Of a DNA stretch of 64,000 nt, positions 12,670 to 27,300 are shown piece by piece (the stretch's first letter is position 1; every line of letters starts with the position of its first letter). The stretch is from assembly GCA_034620365.1 (NCBI GenBank), contig JAQGEQ010000131.1, positions 159,592-223,591 of the forward strand. Direction: 5' to 3'. A model generated the notes under the pieces. The model did not search any database and was not told where the DNA came from. It saw only the letters and a program-made list of their open reading frames with translations. Source of the stretch: Pegea sp. RAD2-039 (Eukaryota > Chordata > Thaliacea > Salpida > Salpidae). Made by a program: the position numbers and the translations under genes.

Positions 12670-15600
12670 TTTCAAACTGTAATTTATTTCTAAATATTTT
12701 ATTTGCGAAAATGTATTGAAACATTGTATTTTGCAAAATGTAGAACTTGTTTTCTTTTATCTTGCACTTTTTTACAAATTTAGAAAACTTTGATTACTTA
12801 TTAAAATATTTGTAAGTTAGAAAATGTGTTATAATTGTTTAATAATCATTTTTGATTTTATTTTATTTATTCATTTTTTAATTAGTTTAAAAATATTGAA
12901 CTGGTTAGATTTTTAGCACCACAGACAACAGAATTTAACCATTTTTACATTATTTTGTTATAAATAATAACCTTTAACTTTTGTATTACTTTTTAACGCT
13001 GAAAAAAGTTTTTAAATACCATTTTACTTAGAAAAGAAATGTTATTTGTTTAAAAGTAAAATATATATTAAGATAGAAAAGAATAAATTGAAACAACTTT
13101 CGAAAAGTCAAATTTGATCTGCACTCAAGTGGAACATTTCAACAAAGAGTTTTTACAGTCTACCCCGATTTATTTTAATTATAAATAAATAAAATTTTGA
13201 ATACATTTTTTAGTCTGGATAATTAAAAAACTATTTATTTGGATAGTTTAGCAGAAATAAGTTTTAAAAAAAGATTACTATTTATTTAATTCTATTTTAT
13301 TTATTTTAAGAAACTTTGTTTTTGAACGAACTTTAAGTTTTTATTTTCGAGTATCTTTTTTCTGAAAATATATTTTTAGTTGAGCTATTATTAATAATTA
13401 TTACATTACTACTGTATCTTTGATAAATTTATTCTTAATATTTTTGATTTTAATTAGATTCAATAATTAAATAAATTTCATTGAGTTTTAAGATTACAAA
13501 AACAAACTTTTTGATTATTTTTATATTTACCAGCTTATTAGTTCTAAAACTGTTGTTTGTTTTTTAAACAATGTGGATATTTGTACGAGTTTTTGACAAA
13601 ACTAATATAAAATTTGAAACTTTGTAGTTTGGGATAATCTTTAGAAATACAATACATAGAGAATAAGTTTTTTATTTTTTTCTTAACCTGATTAAAATAA
13701 GTTTAAATCCTGGTTCAGTGCTTTTCTCCTTACAGTGATAAATCAGTGTTTCACCCACAAACACTAGAACAAAAATACTTTTTATTAAGCAATTTCTTCA
13801 ACAGTATTTCGAACTTTCTTGTATTCATAAGATTCTAAAGAACTTAATTTGAAGTCGACTACGTGTCGATTATAATTTTCAAATATTCAAGTATTTAAAA
13901 ACATGGTAGTCTGTAAATCGTAAAGTAACTTTTGCTAGAATCTGTTTCATTTATTAATAATCTTTAACTTTAGTTATTTGAAAGTGTAATCTTATCAAGC
14001 TAAAACTTCATTATTATTCACAACAACAGTCTTTGATTTCATTAATTACTTGTATCTGTGAATGACAGAAAAAAATCAAAATTCAGAATTGTTTTAGAAA
14101 GAACAGAACTACTCTAAAAATAAAATAAAATCAATTCTAAATCAAATCAAATTTTATAAAACAAACTAGAATAAGAAGATGAGCAAAGTGAATTTAGAAG
14201 TTTAATTTTCAAAATTATCAAAATTACGTTGCTAAGAATAAATATAAAATGGAAATCTTTATTTTTTAATTAATAATCTTAAAATTTTCTTATTAGCTCT
14301 TAACAATGAAAAAAATTTTAAAAATATTATTTTTAATTAGAAAATAATTTTAACACAAACTAATAAAGATTTTTTAATTTTTATTCCTTTTTTAATCTAC
14401 AGTAGAAAAACAAATTTAATTAAGCTTTTTTAAGTTACAATATTTATTTTAAATGTTATGATATAAACTTTTTCCAAAATTTATTATCTTGCACAAAATA
14501 TATAAAACTATTATTTAAAAAAATGAAAAACATCATCCAAATTATATTTAAAGGTGTTTTATTTTTAAGGAAATAGTATTTATTGTTTATCATTGCTATA
14601 AAAAACCCATTTTAGAATGTAAATTAAGAACTATTTCTAGAACGATTGTAGATGAAGATTTATAAAGCAAAAATACAAACATATGAACATTTAAAAATTG
14701 TTACTAACAGAACAATAAACATTGAATAAAACAAAAAAGTAGTAAAATTTTGTTGTGTAATAGAAAGTTCAACATTTTACTAAAACTAAAAATAGATGAA
14801 ACTGCATATGAAACAGCTTGTAGTGATACCCTTAAAAATTGTATGTAATTATTTGAAAACTAAAAAACTTTTTCAAATCTCTTTCATCATTGACATGTTT
14901 ACAAAAATGAAATAAACTTTTGACCTAAACTATTTTTATCGTATTATCTGTACATAATAGAAATTCACTGTATTTAAAGTATACACTAATTGTACTTTTG
15001 AAAATTATATTTCAACTCCAAATTATAACTTCAAGCAAATTATAACCCAAGATCATTAACTGATCATAAGATTGAAATATGCATCCTGTAAATCACATAT
15101 ACTTATTATCAGAAATAATTTCAGAGATGAATGCTTGCTTTATCGTCATCTACAAGGTTATAAAACTTCTACTTATTATCTTATGTTTATTGTATCGTTA
15201 AGTTTTGCGTGTGAATGTTTTTTTTCATGAAAATTAAAATGATTGTTAGAATTTATTGTGGTATCTTTAAGTTTTACGGGTGCTTTAATCAATTGAAAAC
15301 GTTTTTAAAAATATTATTGTTATAAAGATAAAATTGACTCAATTTAAAATCTAGTATCAGTAAAATAGTTACTTTGCTTTTTGTAGTTTTGAAAAAGATT
15401 AAAACTTTTTCATGGGATTACTTAATAAAATCACGATTAGAAGATATTGAATCTTAGATCTAAAATATTACCTTTTTAGTCAACTCAAACTCACATTAAA
15501 GGTTTAAACTAAATAAACTAATAGATAATACAATATATATATTATTATGTTTTTCATTACTTTGTCAAAAAAGGTTTAGCATAAAAAATACAGAATAAAA

Positions 15601-18600
15601 ATTACAGATACTTATTTGTTTAAACTTGATCCCAAAAACTGTAGATTGTAACAAAGTTGTTATAAACGAAAAGTTTTGAGAAGTTCTCAGATGATTGTAA
15701 ACAATACATTAGAAACCCAATTTGAAGTAGAAATACTTTCAACAAAAATCGATTAAGTAAATAGCAAGACTACCTTGAATTTCAATTCTCTGCAAGTAGC
15801 AACATAAAATTGATTTACGTTGAAAATTTCATTTATTGATGTAAACAAATAACTGATAAATTGACAGAATGTTTACAACTAGAAAAAAAAGTTTTAGCGA
15901 AATTAGTATTTTTAAAATCGAATTTTTAAATACATTTTTCAGTCTAAACAATTAAATGAGTTCTAAGAATAACTTTACAAAACAACAATTCAAAACTTTC
16001 ATTTTCCGCTACTGGGCGCTAGATGAGATCTTTCATTAAACAGTTAAGCAAACAATTAAAAGGTTGTTTCTTTTATTATAATTTTTGCATCTTTCTAGAA
16101 AAATGTTAGTTCAAACAAGATATTCTTTATTAAAATCAAAGTAGTTTTGTTGACCCGATGTTTAATGATTTCGATTGAATGATATTAAAAAGTAATAAAG
16201 AAATAGAAATGTTGCTTCTTAATTATTTCATCTGAAATATAAGTAGAAATACTAATTGTGTTAGATAAAAGTTTTTATATTTAAAAACATTCTTTTATAT
16301 TATTATTCTGTTATTTGTTAGATGAAATTTTAAAAGATTGTTCTTAAGACTAATTTTGAAAATAGTTTAACGACATAAGTTTATTTTTTGTGAATTAAGT
16401 TCCATTTCTGGTCTTTTTAAAAAAGGAGATATTAGTATGAAAACGCTTTTTCTAACTAAAACATATACATATTAATGAAAACAAGACAAACAAATTACTA
16501 CAAGTAAAATATTTCAATTTTTCAAACAAATGCATAACTACCGACACCACAAACGTAAGATTGTATGCAGATAATATATAACCATATGGATTCCGAAAAG
16601 AGCAAGTTATCAACGTTCGTTATTTTTTCAAGGGAAATTATTTTTGAAGATGTACTTTTACATCTAATTACCAGCATAACTGTCTTCTTTAAAGGAACAG
16701 AGTTTTGTGTTTTCTTGTGATTGCTTGGTATTTACGACTTTGGTGTAATGGCATAAAGCTATTAAAAATTTGTTTTTAAATTTTAAACGTTGTTTTATCC
16801 TATTCAAAACAACAAATTTATACAAAAAACACTTTTTTTTACGTAAAACCTATCCAACCATAAAGAATGATTGTTTTTCACATGGCCTCGCCCAGTTTTA
16901 CAAAATATATACAAAAAGATTTCTGTAAATTCTTCAGTAAAAAAACCTAAAACTTTAATTTGACATTGTTAAAATCTGTTTTGGAATAAAAATTTTTATG
17001 GAGTTTGAAACGTAAACAATTGCAGAAAATATGATTATTTGTTTTATATTAATTCTAGCAAATTGTATAAGAACTTTGTTTTAATCGTTAAAGCTAAAAA
17101 TTGAATTTTATCCCTATGTTCATTAATATAACGTTTTTAAAAAGTTGAATATTATAGTGAAGTCTGAGTTGGTTAAAAGATATTTTAGTAAATACCAGAA
17201 AGAAAATACTACTTTTAAAAAATAGAAATTAAATTTTTACTATTTTGTCTTGTTTGCTTTTGTCTATAGAAATTTAAAAGAATCACTTAATCCCAAACAT
17301 TTACTTTTGAACTTATATATTTAAAAAATTTAAATTACTTTACATTTAATGAAATTAGTTTGCAAAGTGCAATGTTTGATATATAATTAGATTATTGTTG
17401 CAAAGCAGTAGAAAAGTAGTTTTGAATGCATAATAAAGTAATACGTTTTAAAGAAACTTCATTTAGTAAATAATTTCTCTGCAAGAAATAATATAAGAAA
17501 AATTTCGGTTAAAAATTTATTTCTATGTTATAGAGATGATACTGATAATGTGACAGAATATTTACAAATAGAAAACCCTATTTTCAGTAAAATTAGTATT
17601 TCTACTTTAAAACTACCTTTAAAAGTAGTTTAAAATTGAAACCAATTATCTTCTTCTGATTATTATAGAAAACCCTTCTTCTTTTCTATATATGGTATTT
17701 TTAATGATTATTAGTTAAAAACTAAAAAAACTGCTAGAAAACTTTTACTTTATCTTTTTTTCCTATAAAAATCATAAATATGATATTTTATGTCAACATT
17801 AATAGTAAAGCTTGTGAGTATTATTGTGAGTATTATTATGTTGATTTTTTCTATAACTTGTCCAATCTACACAATTTAATTTCAGTATTCATTCTCTCAC
17901 ATCAAAAATAAAATATTAAAGTTACATCACCTGAAAATCAAGTAAAGCATAATTTCATTACTTTTTATTATTTTTATATTTAATTAAGAATTTAACTTTT
18001 AAAATTGAGAAAGTATTACAAAGAAAAGTTTAAGCTAAAAAATTGTTTATAAAGTATAGGGTTAAAACCATTTTAAAACAAAGTTTTTACAAAGCTGTAT
18101 TTATTCTTATAATGTTTAAATTACCTTTAAGTTTTTTTCACAAAATATTACTTATTATATAAGAAATTTTTATAAGTGATTCGAGATTATCATTGTTTTA
18201 TCATGATCAAAAATTTGTAGAAAATTAAAGTTGCTATTCTCTCCCCAATACAAATTTCCTTTTTCAAATTATACTATTGAAGTTATTAAAATCTAATTTA
18301 GTTGTTTTCAATAATTTAAGTTAGAAAAATATTTTACAGTCGTAAACTATAAAAACTTTACTATTTATCTGACAAGAAAATGTAATGAATATTAACACAA
18401 AAAAACTATTTTGCATGCAAAAAATTTCTGTTGAATATTTGAAAATGATGATTGAAATTTAATAGGAAAAATTAACTAGAAAATTTAAACTGAATTTGTA
18501 AAAGTCAAGCAATCTCAACAAAACGCAAGACCTGATTGCTTTTAGAAATATACTTGTTTTGGTAAACCAAAACAAACATGCATTTTCAAAAGTAATGTAT

Positions 18601-21600
18601 ATACCTAGGAATGGTGGACAAAGCAATGTACTTTTCCATAAAATACAGGGTTTTTTAATATATGTTTACATTCTTATTTTTGTGATATAGTCTAAACTTG
18701 TTTATGCTTTATAAACTTTTCTGTTTACTGGTATTGACAACAGTATGATACTTTGAAATTAGTTTAAAAGTTTTACATTCTTTTTATTATTATGCTAGAT
18801 AATAAATTCAAAAGATATGAAATCCTTACAGAAAACGAGAACTTTTAAAAAATGTTAATTAGTATTTTCTTAGATTGATCGTTAACAAAAGTTTTTAAAC
18901 TATCTCGAAAACATTGAAGTCAAAATGTTTATCTTCTATTAAAAATAATTTATGAAATTTAATTATTTATTTTAACCTTTTCTAACTGTTTATTATATAT
19001 TTGATTTTAAAAACAAAAAGGAAGACTAACGGCCTTCTTAGCTTATAGATTTTTGTAGATTATAAGAAAATTTGGAATGTTTTTGATTTATGGTTATTGT
19101 TTTAAGCAAATCACGATTTTTATTGTTAAGTATTTCCTAAATTTAGAAAGTTTCTTTTACGACTTTATACATTAAAACTTACTGCAAATTCAAACTTGCA
19201 ATAATAATTATAAAAATCTAATAAAAGTGAAGAAAACAAAAACAAAATTTCATTAATAGTTTAATAGAAAACATTACAAGTTGTAAACGTTTATTTCAAA
19301 GGTTAGGAAATTTAAAAAAAATTACAGAAAATTCAAAAGTTTTCCATACGTTATCACTTAGTAAGAAAATAATTTCCTTTAAAATTTGAAAATTAACTTA
19401 TAATATTCAAATTCTATAAAAATTATTCCAAAAAAATAAAATATTTGAAAATATAATAAAATTAGTGAAAAGAGAATAAAAATGACTTTTAAAAAATTGA
19501 AAAAAATTTAAAGAGTGATTCTGTTTTTTAAGATTTAAAAAAAAATATTCTAAAATTTGTTTTTTAATCTCAAATTTTTCATTTTTTTTTAGGAAAAAAA
19601 CATTTTGATTTAATAGGTGTATAAACACATCTTTTGAACTATGAAGCTGTATTTGGTGAAATGTATATCTATGGCTACAAATAAGCTATAAAAACCACTG
19701 TGCTTTCATCAACTATTGCGCAAGTTTCAAAGTTAAAAGTTATTAAAATTATATTTAGTCTAAAAATAATTAATAAACTAAAAAATCAATTAAATAGTTG
19801 AACGCTTTTTCCACGTCAACAATATTTATCAACTTTTTCTTTGTTTGATTTAGAGCTAATTAGATATTCTCAAAAAGCTATAAGAAAATTTCCGGTTATG
19901 TCCCTTGGTTGAAGAATTGGATTATTTAAATTGTAGTAATCTGTTTCTCTTACTATCAATAATTGTTATTTACTTTACAAACAATTAATTTAAATATTTT
20001 GTGGCAAGGTCTTTTTCTGCTCTGTCAGATAAACAAGTTTCTACAAAATATTTTTGCTTTACTAAAAGATTCAACATTTTAGAGGTTGTATCAAACAAGT
20101 CGTTTATTGAAGATTTTAAAGCTATTTTAAAATATTTAAACATACGAAAAAGTTACTACGAAAAACTTGCATTTTAAGACTAATGTAAATAAACTGTTTA
20201 TAAATGTTTAACGTTCTACGGCTTTTGATTTAATTTTTGATCGTCAGTACGACTGATCATTTATTATTATATCGATATAGATCATTCATTTATTATTTCT
20301 TTTATTAGTTTTATTAAAAGTTTTAAATTATACCTTACTACGAATAAAAATCAATTTTAAATAAAATTTAAAAAGTCTACAGATATTTTAAAAATACCTT
20401 TATTTTCATTCAAAAGAATATTATATGATTGTAACGAGATAATAAGAAAAGTGTTTCAAAAATTCTATTACGTCAGTTTTAAAATTACTTTTAATTTGAT
20501 GTTAAACAAGAAACTGGATTTTTTAGCTTTTGATAAAGATGTTGATAAATTAGATAATATGGTGATATGAGTTTTTGTTTTAAAATTATGAAAAATAAAA
20601 GACTAACAAATAAAATCTAATGTTCAATTGATATTCACAAAACCTACGATAGTATTTTGACATACAGATTTTTAAATCTACTAAATATTTCTGTGTTTTG
20701 AACTGTATACACTATGTCCATATGATTTCACTTAAGTTGTTTACTTTTTTTGACATTAAAACACAACTATATCAGTTTGTTGAAGTTTTCTTTAGTATCT
20801 TGTATTTTGTAAAGTTAGACTTTATAGTTTACAGTTAAGCGATGTTCTACATTTTTCTGAAAAGTTTACAATAAAGATTTTAACTTTTTGATAACTTTGT
20901 AGGATATTTTAAAATAATTCAAATCTGTTCTGCATTAATTAAAAAACTGTTGTTAAACTTCAATAGTAAGATTCTCTTAAGACACTAAATAAAATTTTGT
21001 TGAAATCTCATTTTATCTTTGTAGCTTTTACTTCCGCTAGAATGCGCTATCAAATATAAAAATGAAACGATGTTTATTTCAAAACTTCAAACTGTTTGAC
21101 TTATTTGTGAATGTTTACCTAACAAGTATTTTTCATTAGAGGAAATAAGGTTTTGCGTTTTCTTGAGATTGCTTGATGTTTACAAATTCCTTGTAAAGGT
21201 AAATCTTCCCACTTAATTTGATGTTAATCTTTAATCATCATTTCAAATATTTAATACAAATTTGTTGCATGCAAAATATTTTTTTTGTTGAAATCCATCT
21301 CATATTCTTGTCACAAAAATAGTAAACTTTTAAAAATTCTTAGATTTTTAATGATAATCAGATTTAGAATTGAACGAAGAAATAAATAACAACAATAATA
21401 TTATCAATTAATTGAAGTATTCATGATATTTAGTAAAACTGCAAACATAGCTGTTTTTACAACTTATTTATATAGCAAAATATTTATATGATCGAATATA
21501 TGAATTATAGAAATTAGCAACATATAAAAAACGCTTACATACAAAAAATCATGGTATTCATTTTTCTAAATAATGTTGCAAAAAGGTTTTATCCTCACAC

Positions 21601-22980
21601 TTTATATACAATATGATATATGATGTTTATATTTAAAGTAGTTAAAACAATTATTGTTTGAAATTACATTTTATTAAAAAATTTTACAAAAGTAGATGAA
21701 TTAAAATTTTAAATTTTGAAAAAAGGTAATTTGGAATCGACTAAATGTCGATGACACCTGTCACTAATCTTTAAATTTCTAAAAATGAATGTATCTCACG
21801 TCTACGAGACAACAGATTCGATATGTTTTCTAAAATAAATAATTTGTTTCTTACTTTGGTATGGTATGTTATTTAACAAAATTATTTATTTTATTGCATG
21901 TACAAAAACTGTTTTTACTTTTTAGTGACATTTTTGAATTCATATACCCAAAACCAAAGTTGCATCAAAATAAGTAAGCTTTGGTAGTTACCAAAAAATC
22001 TTTATAATCAATTACCTATTCCAAAAATTATAATTCTCTCTTTTTGGTTGTTTTCGCTACCTAGCAGTTATCGTATTTTGGTTACAACAACAAACATCTG
22101 AAACTTAATTAGTATTATATTGAACCACTTTAATGAATTGCACAAATTGTAGATTGGTGCATGTTTTGTGCAACAAAGCAAATTATTGTTTTTTTTATTT
22201 TTATCGTTAAAAAAGAATTGTTTAAATTTTTTTAGTAAACATTTTATCAACTCTTTTAAAAATATATTTGTTATTCTTTTCTTGTATTTCATTTTAAATG
22301 ATTAAATTATACATAATGTTCGATGAAGCCACAAACTTAAGGTCTTAAGCAGTTTATATATAACATTTACAAATCCTTTTTCACTGAAATACCAAATCCA
22401 GTATTTATAAATGCAATATTTGGAAGATGCACTTTTGCATCTGTTTATCAACTAAGTATTTTTCATAAGTAACAACCACAGAGATTGTATTTTCTTTAAA
22501 ATAAAAATTTAGTTAAATCTCATCATCAAATAATCTACATTTATTTTCACCATTAAATATCTTGAAGTTTGTTAAAATAGCAAATTAACTCTGAGGAATA
22601 CAAAAGTTCCTAGTTCAGTGTAAACGATTAATCGTAATTAAATAAATCGTAATAAAGCAACTATAAACACAAATTTAACAATTATAAATTGTATATATAA
22701 TGTTCGAGCAAATATTTACTAAAATAAATTGTAACTGTTAATGAATATATTTTTCAAAAGTTAAAACTAAATGTAATTTTGATAATATGAATAGCGAAAA
22801 CAAGTTAAATTAAATTTTTAAAATAGTTAAAAACCCATTAATTATAACTTTTTGCTTTTATCGTTTGCATTCTCTAGCAAATAGAATATTTTGGGTAATA
22901 ACAATTATCTAATATTTTAATAGTCTCTGAAATTATTTTGAAAATTAAACGAAGTTAATTAAAAATCTTATTATTAAAAA
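12670..22980. other. 10-kb AT-rich spacer with scattered repeat modules
   Basis: I see no convincing gene; the few open frames (for example 19407-19628 minus, 22068-22292 minus) are poly-Lys/Phe/Asn reading of A/T runs. Recognisable pieces are a divergent satellite-like unit at about 15000-15320, a two-ended module at 15621-15750, a reversed satellite piece with its hairpin at 16530-16720 (hairpin 16648-16665), CGCTA boxes at 16006, 21034 and 22054, short TCGAC...GTCGA inverted pairs near 13855 and 21735, and another reversed satellite end with hairpin at 22425-22442. Confidence 0.6.
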
Positions 22981-23480
22981 GAGTCGTATAGTGCTCCCAT
23001 TTTAAAAACAAAAAGTCACATAGTTTTTGATTTAATTTCTTATCGTCAGTACGATTGATCATTTTTAATTTTAGTCATCGAAGTAGAAATAGATTTAAAT
23101 CTAAATTAAATAAAACTTGATAAGAAAAATTAAACTAATTTGGTTTGTAAAATAGTAAACTTATAATAAATTTTCTTATCAACTTGAAAATCAAATTTTC
23201 TATTATAACAATGTTAGTCAACAAAATGCTTATCAATAAAATTAAAAAAATAATTTCATTTGAACTTGATCCCATACACTTCAGATTGCAACAACGTATA
23301 TAAGAAATGAAAAATAAAATAAAGCTCAATCTTTCGTAAAGGATTGCAAATTTTTAAATTTGGAGTTAAAGTACTTTACAACAAAACTTTAAATGATAAA
23401 TAAGTTTAATAACTTGAGTTATTATTCATCACAAAATATGTTTGTAAACATGTTATTGGTAATATCACAGATTTTTTACT
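22980..23480 (-). repeat. inverted copy of one 550-bp satellite unit plus flank
   Basis: Read on the minus strand this reproduces the unit at about 2830-3110 and 4065-4310, including the two-ended module (23261-23386) and the ATCGTCAGTACGAT block at about 23041. It is separated from the main array by about 19 kb, so units of this satellite also occur singly and inverted. Confidence 0.75.
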
Positions 23481-26400
23481 GATTGAAAAATTTTCATTCA
23501 ACAAATCACAAACATAGATTTTATTATCATTTAATCGAAATCATGAAATATCACCTCGGCAATTCTGATTATTTTCTATCATTAGATGAAATATCAGAAA
23601 TTACTGTTTTGCTTCTACAGTTTTAAAAGTTCTAATTTCATATAGTTTAGAATAAATTTAGTTTTTATTGTTTGATTCTTTACAATAATGCAAAAATTAT
23701 AATTTTTTGTTTTCACTCTTTGCGCCATCTAGCGGATAGATTAAGTTTGCTACAATAATAAATATCTGAAACTTAAATATTCTTTTTAGTCGATTGCTTT
23801 AAACTATCTTGAGGATTAAAAATAGACCTATTTCTTAGTAAATAATCTTCAAAAAGTAGGTTAATCACCAGAATGATTCATTAACTGAAATTAAGAAAAA
23901 GTTTTTAAGTAAATATTTTACATACGAGTTGTTTACAGTAGATGTAAAAAATATTTCGCAACGCTAACAATTAGGATAAATCTAATATAAAAAACTTACT
24001 TTCAGAACTGGTGTAATTTTATTGAAAATTGATAATTCAAAATTCAAAATTGATAATTGATTGAAAATTAGGTAGTTTGGCGGATGATAAATATATGAAT
24101 ATTTTGCTGATGATGAAGAAATTATTAAAAGGCTTTAAACTTCAAATATATTATTAAGAATTAATTGACGATTATTTTTTAAATTTAATTTTAAACTTGA
24201 AATGTAGAATAAAATTCTTTAGAATTCGTTAACTGAAGGTTAACTTATTGAAAATTTTGTAACATTATCAGTTATATCTGTACAAAAATGTCAGGAAGTT
24301 GTTTTTATGTCATTTTTTCTGCATAATAGAAACTCAAATTAATTAATCTCTTTACTAAATGAATTTTCGTTGAACAATGTTTCAACTCCAAATTAGGTTT
24401 TTAACAACCGTTGATTTTTCGAGAAAAGTTTTTGTGATTTTTCATTCTTTATCATTTTGTCGTAATCTAAAGTTTGTGGGGTCAAGTTTAAACAAATTTA
24501 TTTTTACAATTTTAATATAAATTTGTTGTTGATAAACAATGTATTCTTGTAAAGGTTTAAATAAAACATTTTGTATCAAAAATTTGTTTACTCATTAAAT
24601 AACTTACAAGTTAAAAACTTTTTAAACAAACTTCTCTTTCATTTTAATTTAATTATCTATCTTTTAATTAGTTTACAATTTTCTATCTCGTTTACATTTC
24701 TAAGACAACAACCAACAGACTTTATCGTTCTTGCTTAATTCTGTTTTTGTTTAAATGAAAACTAATTTACAATTAAAGGACAATCAATCCAAATTTGTAA
24801 AATATTACACTTGAAACCTTTGTTAGTTTAAACTAACTTCTTTATAAAAATTTGTAATTTTCTTTTAGTTGTAAACTTCAGTAAAACAAGTTTTAAGAAA
24901 TTTTATTCTAGGGTATAAAAGAAATTGTTGAAAAATTCTTTCTTAATGTTAGTCAGCAATCAAATACTATAAAAGCTTTCTTAAACATTTTATAAATCAA
25001 TTTTTGTTTACAGACCTCTTTATTTATATTAGCTTAGTTGCTTTGTGTTTTGATTCTAATGAAAATATTATATTTTCATTTAAAATAAAAAAAATAAAAA
25101 TTGCTATTTCAGATTTAGAATAACATCATAACAACAATTTTTTCAATAACAATATCAGTAAAGTATACATAATGTTTGAACAAATTGCAAAAAAAAACAA
25201 GTTTTAAAAGTTTTTTTTATGGTGGAGATTTGTGAAAAAAAATTAATGGTTTGTTTAAATTTAAGTTGGTTACAATCTTAATAAAATATCAGATCTTAAT
25301 TTTGGTAAAACGTTGATGTAACAACTTTTGTAAAGAGATAAAATTTAAATTTCATTTGGAATTTACTATACAAACTAATGCAGGTTCATTATTTAGTATC
25401 TTATATTGATATTGAATCTTTATTTGAATTAAAAGTTGTAAAGTTTTTATTGACAGAAACTTTTTAAAGCAAAGTCAATTGAAATTGAATTATAATTTTA
25501 AATGTTGCCTTTTTAAAAAGTAGTGTCCAGTACCCAAAAATACTTTTGAATAGTTGTATTTAAATTTTATATTGTAGTGTTAAACTTAATTACTTTTACC
25601 TATACTACCATCTCATTTTAGAGTGACAAATGTTTTTTTACGTTAAAATTAGTGAAATATAAGTAATTAAGTTATAGTAATATAATATAGAAATAATATA
25701 GTAAATTAGTAAATGAAATTTAGTTCTGGATTACTAAAAACTGTTTCTTCAATTGTTTCATCTGCAGTTTAATTGCAGATAAATGCAGAGAAAAAGCATA
25801 TTTAGTAAGATAATTTAACAAAATATAAATTAAAAGTGGCTGAATCTGGCTTTTCACTATCTAAATAAGACGATTTTCTAAAAATTTTTAATATTCCAAT
25901 TAATTTTTTTTTAATTATAAAAACTAAACATCAAATTAATTTACAAACAATAAAATTAAATACTCTTTTTCATAAGCTATTACTATATTTGTATATACAT
26001 TTAATTTTTCATAATAAAATTTTTTAAAATTATAAAATGTGCTTCAAATTTCTTAGAATCACTACTTATCACAGTACTACAAGATTTTATCCTGCAAAAT
26101 TGTAACTTTATAAAATTATTTGAAATAAAAGGAGAAGTTCAATCATTCCTGAATACATTTGGAGCGAACGAATCAATTGTTTTTGTTTGAACATTGACAT
26201 TTAAGTCATAAACATTTTATTTGCATTTATCACTTTAGTTATATAGCATTTTTCTTTATTAATCTCAATTCTATTTATATTTACATTTGAAACTAAACAC
26301 AAGATAAATTTTATTTTTGTTTAATTTAAATATTAGATATAACTTTTATTTTAAATAAAAGTCGAATGAATTTACTGAAAAATTGTAGTATCGAGTTTTT

Positions 26401-26700
26401 GTAAAAATAAAAAATTGTATATTTTGTTAGATGTGTTTTTGCAAAAATAAAATGATTAATCTAGAATTAAATATAAATTTTTAAACATTTATTAAATTTT
26501 AGATATATAGCCAATTCAATCTGAAATATTCTATTTAAATATAATATATAAATATCGTATTGCAGATTCTTCAAAACTATTAAAAACAAAATACATGCAA
26601 TTGAAGAGATTATAGCAAAATTTCTATAAATCACTAGATTAAATTGTGCGTTAATCTAAATTAATTAATCTAAATTAATGTATTTAATAAATCAGTTAAA
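23481..26700. other. AT-rich spacer
   Basis: No gene is seen. A plus-strand two-ended module lies at 24371-24497, with TTCAACTCCAAATTA at its left and AATCTAAAGTTTGTGGGGTC at its right. The rest is A/T-rich with no open frame of note. Confidence 0.6.
23721..23735 (-). promoter_or_regulatory. CGCTA box, closest match to a CTCF-type core
   Basis: On the minus strand the sequence reads CCGCTAGATGGCGC, which fits the known animal CTCF core well. It lies in the same sequence context (an upstream AAAAATTATAATT tract and a downstream AATATCTGAAACTTAA tract) as the weaker box at 22054. Binding is inferred from the motif only. Confidence 0.3.
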
Positions 26701-26729
26701 TTGTATAAAAAAAGTTATTTTTCATAATA

Positions 26730-27300
26730 AATAGGCTAGGTCAAAGTGCTTCGGATAGATCTATTTTTCTTAAATAATGAAGCCTCTTAAATACTTATTA
26801 ACTAAAATTTTTTTGCGTCAAACCAAAATCAAAACTAATTTGTTTTGATTTTTTTTCATTGATAAAAAATGCCGGGCATATTGCCATATGTTTGTAATTT
26901 AAATTTATTCTCTACGCCACAAACTTTATACTGATACAACTTTACAAATACTTTTTAAAGCAGTGAACATTTACTTTTTATCAGATATAATATTTCAAGG
27001 AATAAACAACATTTTGGAGTTGAATAAATTTCAACAAATAATAAAATACTAATAATGTTGACGTGGGCAGTTGTGACATTCAATTTTGTCATCAATTTAA
27101 ATGTTCTATTCCGAAGCTACTTGTATTTTATTATTGATATTAACATTTTTGTGGCTTAAAAGTGGAAAGCAGCTTAGAAATTTTATTTTAAATTATAATG
27201 TTTTCAAACACATCAGAAATTTCTCTATCTGTTGATGTCAAAGATTTAGAAAACTCAAGTTTTTAAACTGACACAACAGATTGATTTTAAATGCTTAATT
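26730..27300 (-). repeat. dispersed repeat family B, inverted copy
   Basis: Its reverse complement matches 48930-49500 and, more loosely, 41780-42190. Shared landmarks are a GC-rich GCCGGGCAT or GGCCGGCAT block, a conserved TTTTGGTTTGACGC stretch and a two-ended module at its core. It is a medium-length dispersed repeat; no coding frame survives in all copies. Confidence 0.7.

Larger units (their letters stand above)
6175..12670 (+). repeat. large segmental duplication, copy A
   Basis: This ~6.5-kb stretch is near-identical by eye to 29.75-35.75 kb (copy B, same orientation) and matches 56.39-60.62 kb (copy C, inverted and shorter). Order in the segment: a left non-coding part with a 65-codon relic, a CGCTA box, long spacer, a zinc-finger ORF on the plus strand, spacer, then the 3' part of gene X on the minus strand. 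Insertions and deletions of a few bases are spread throughout. The repeated unit is low-copy and gene-bearing, so I call it a segmental duplication rather than a transposon; terminal repeats were not found. Confidence 0.85.

Noticed and set aside
19407-19628. Lys/Phe/Asn-rich open frames in spacer (19407-19628, 22068-22292, 42817-43002, 54139-54327, 62200-62397)
   Set aside because: Composition is what A/T runs give by chance. None has a conserved start, a domain or a supporting neighbour.
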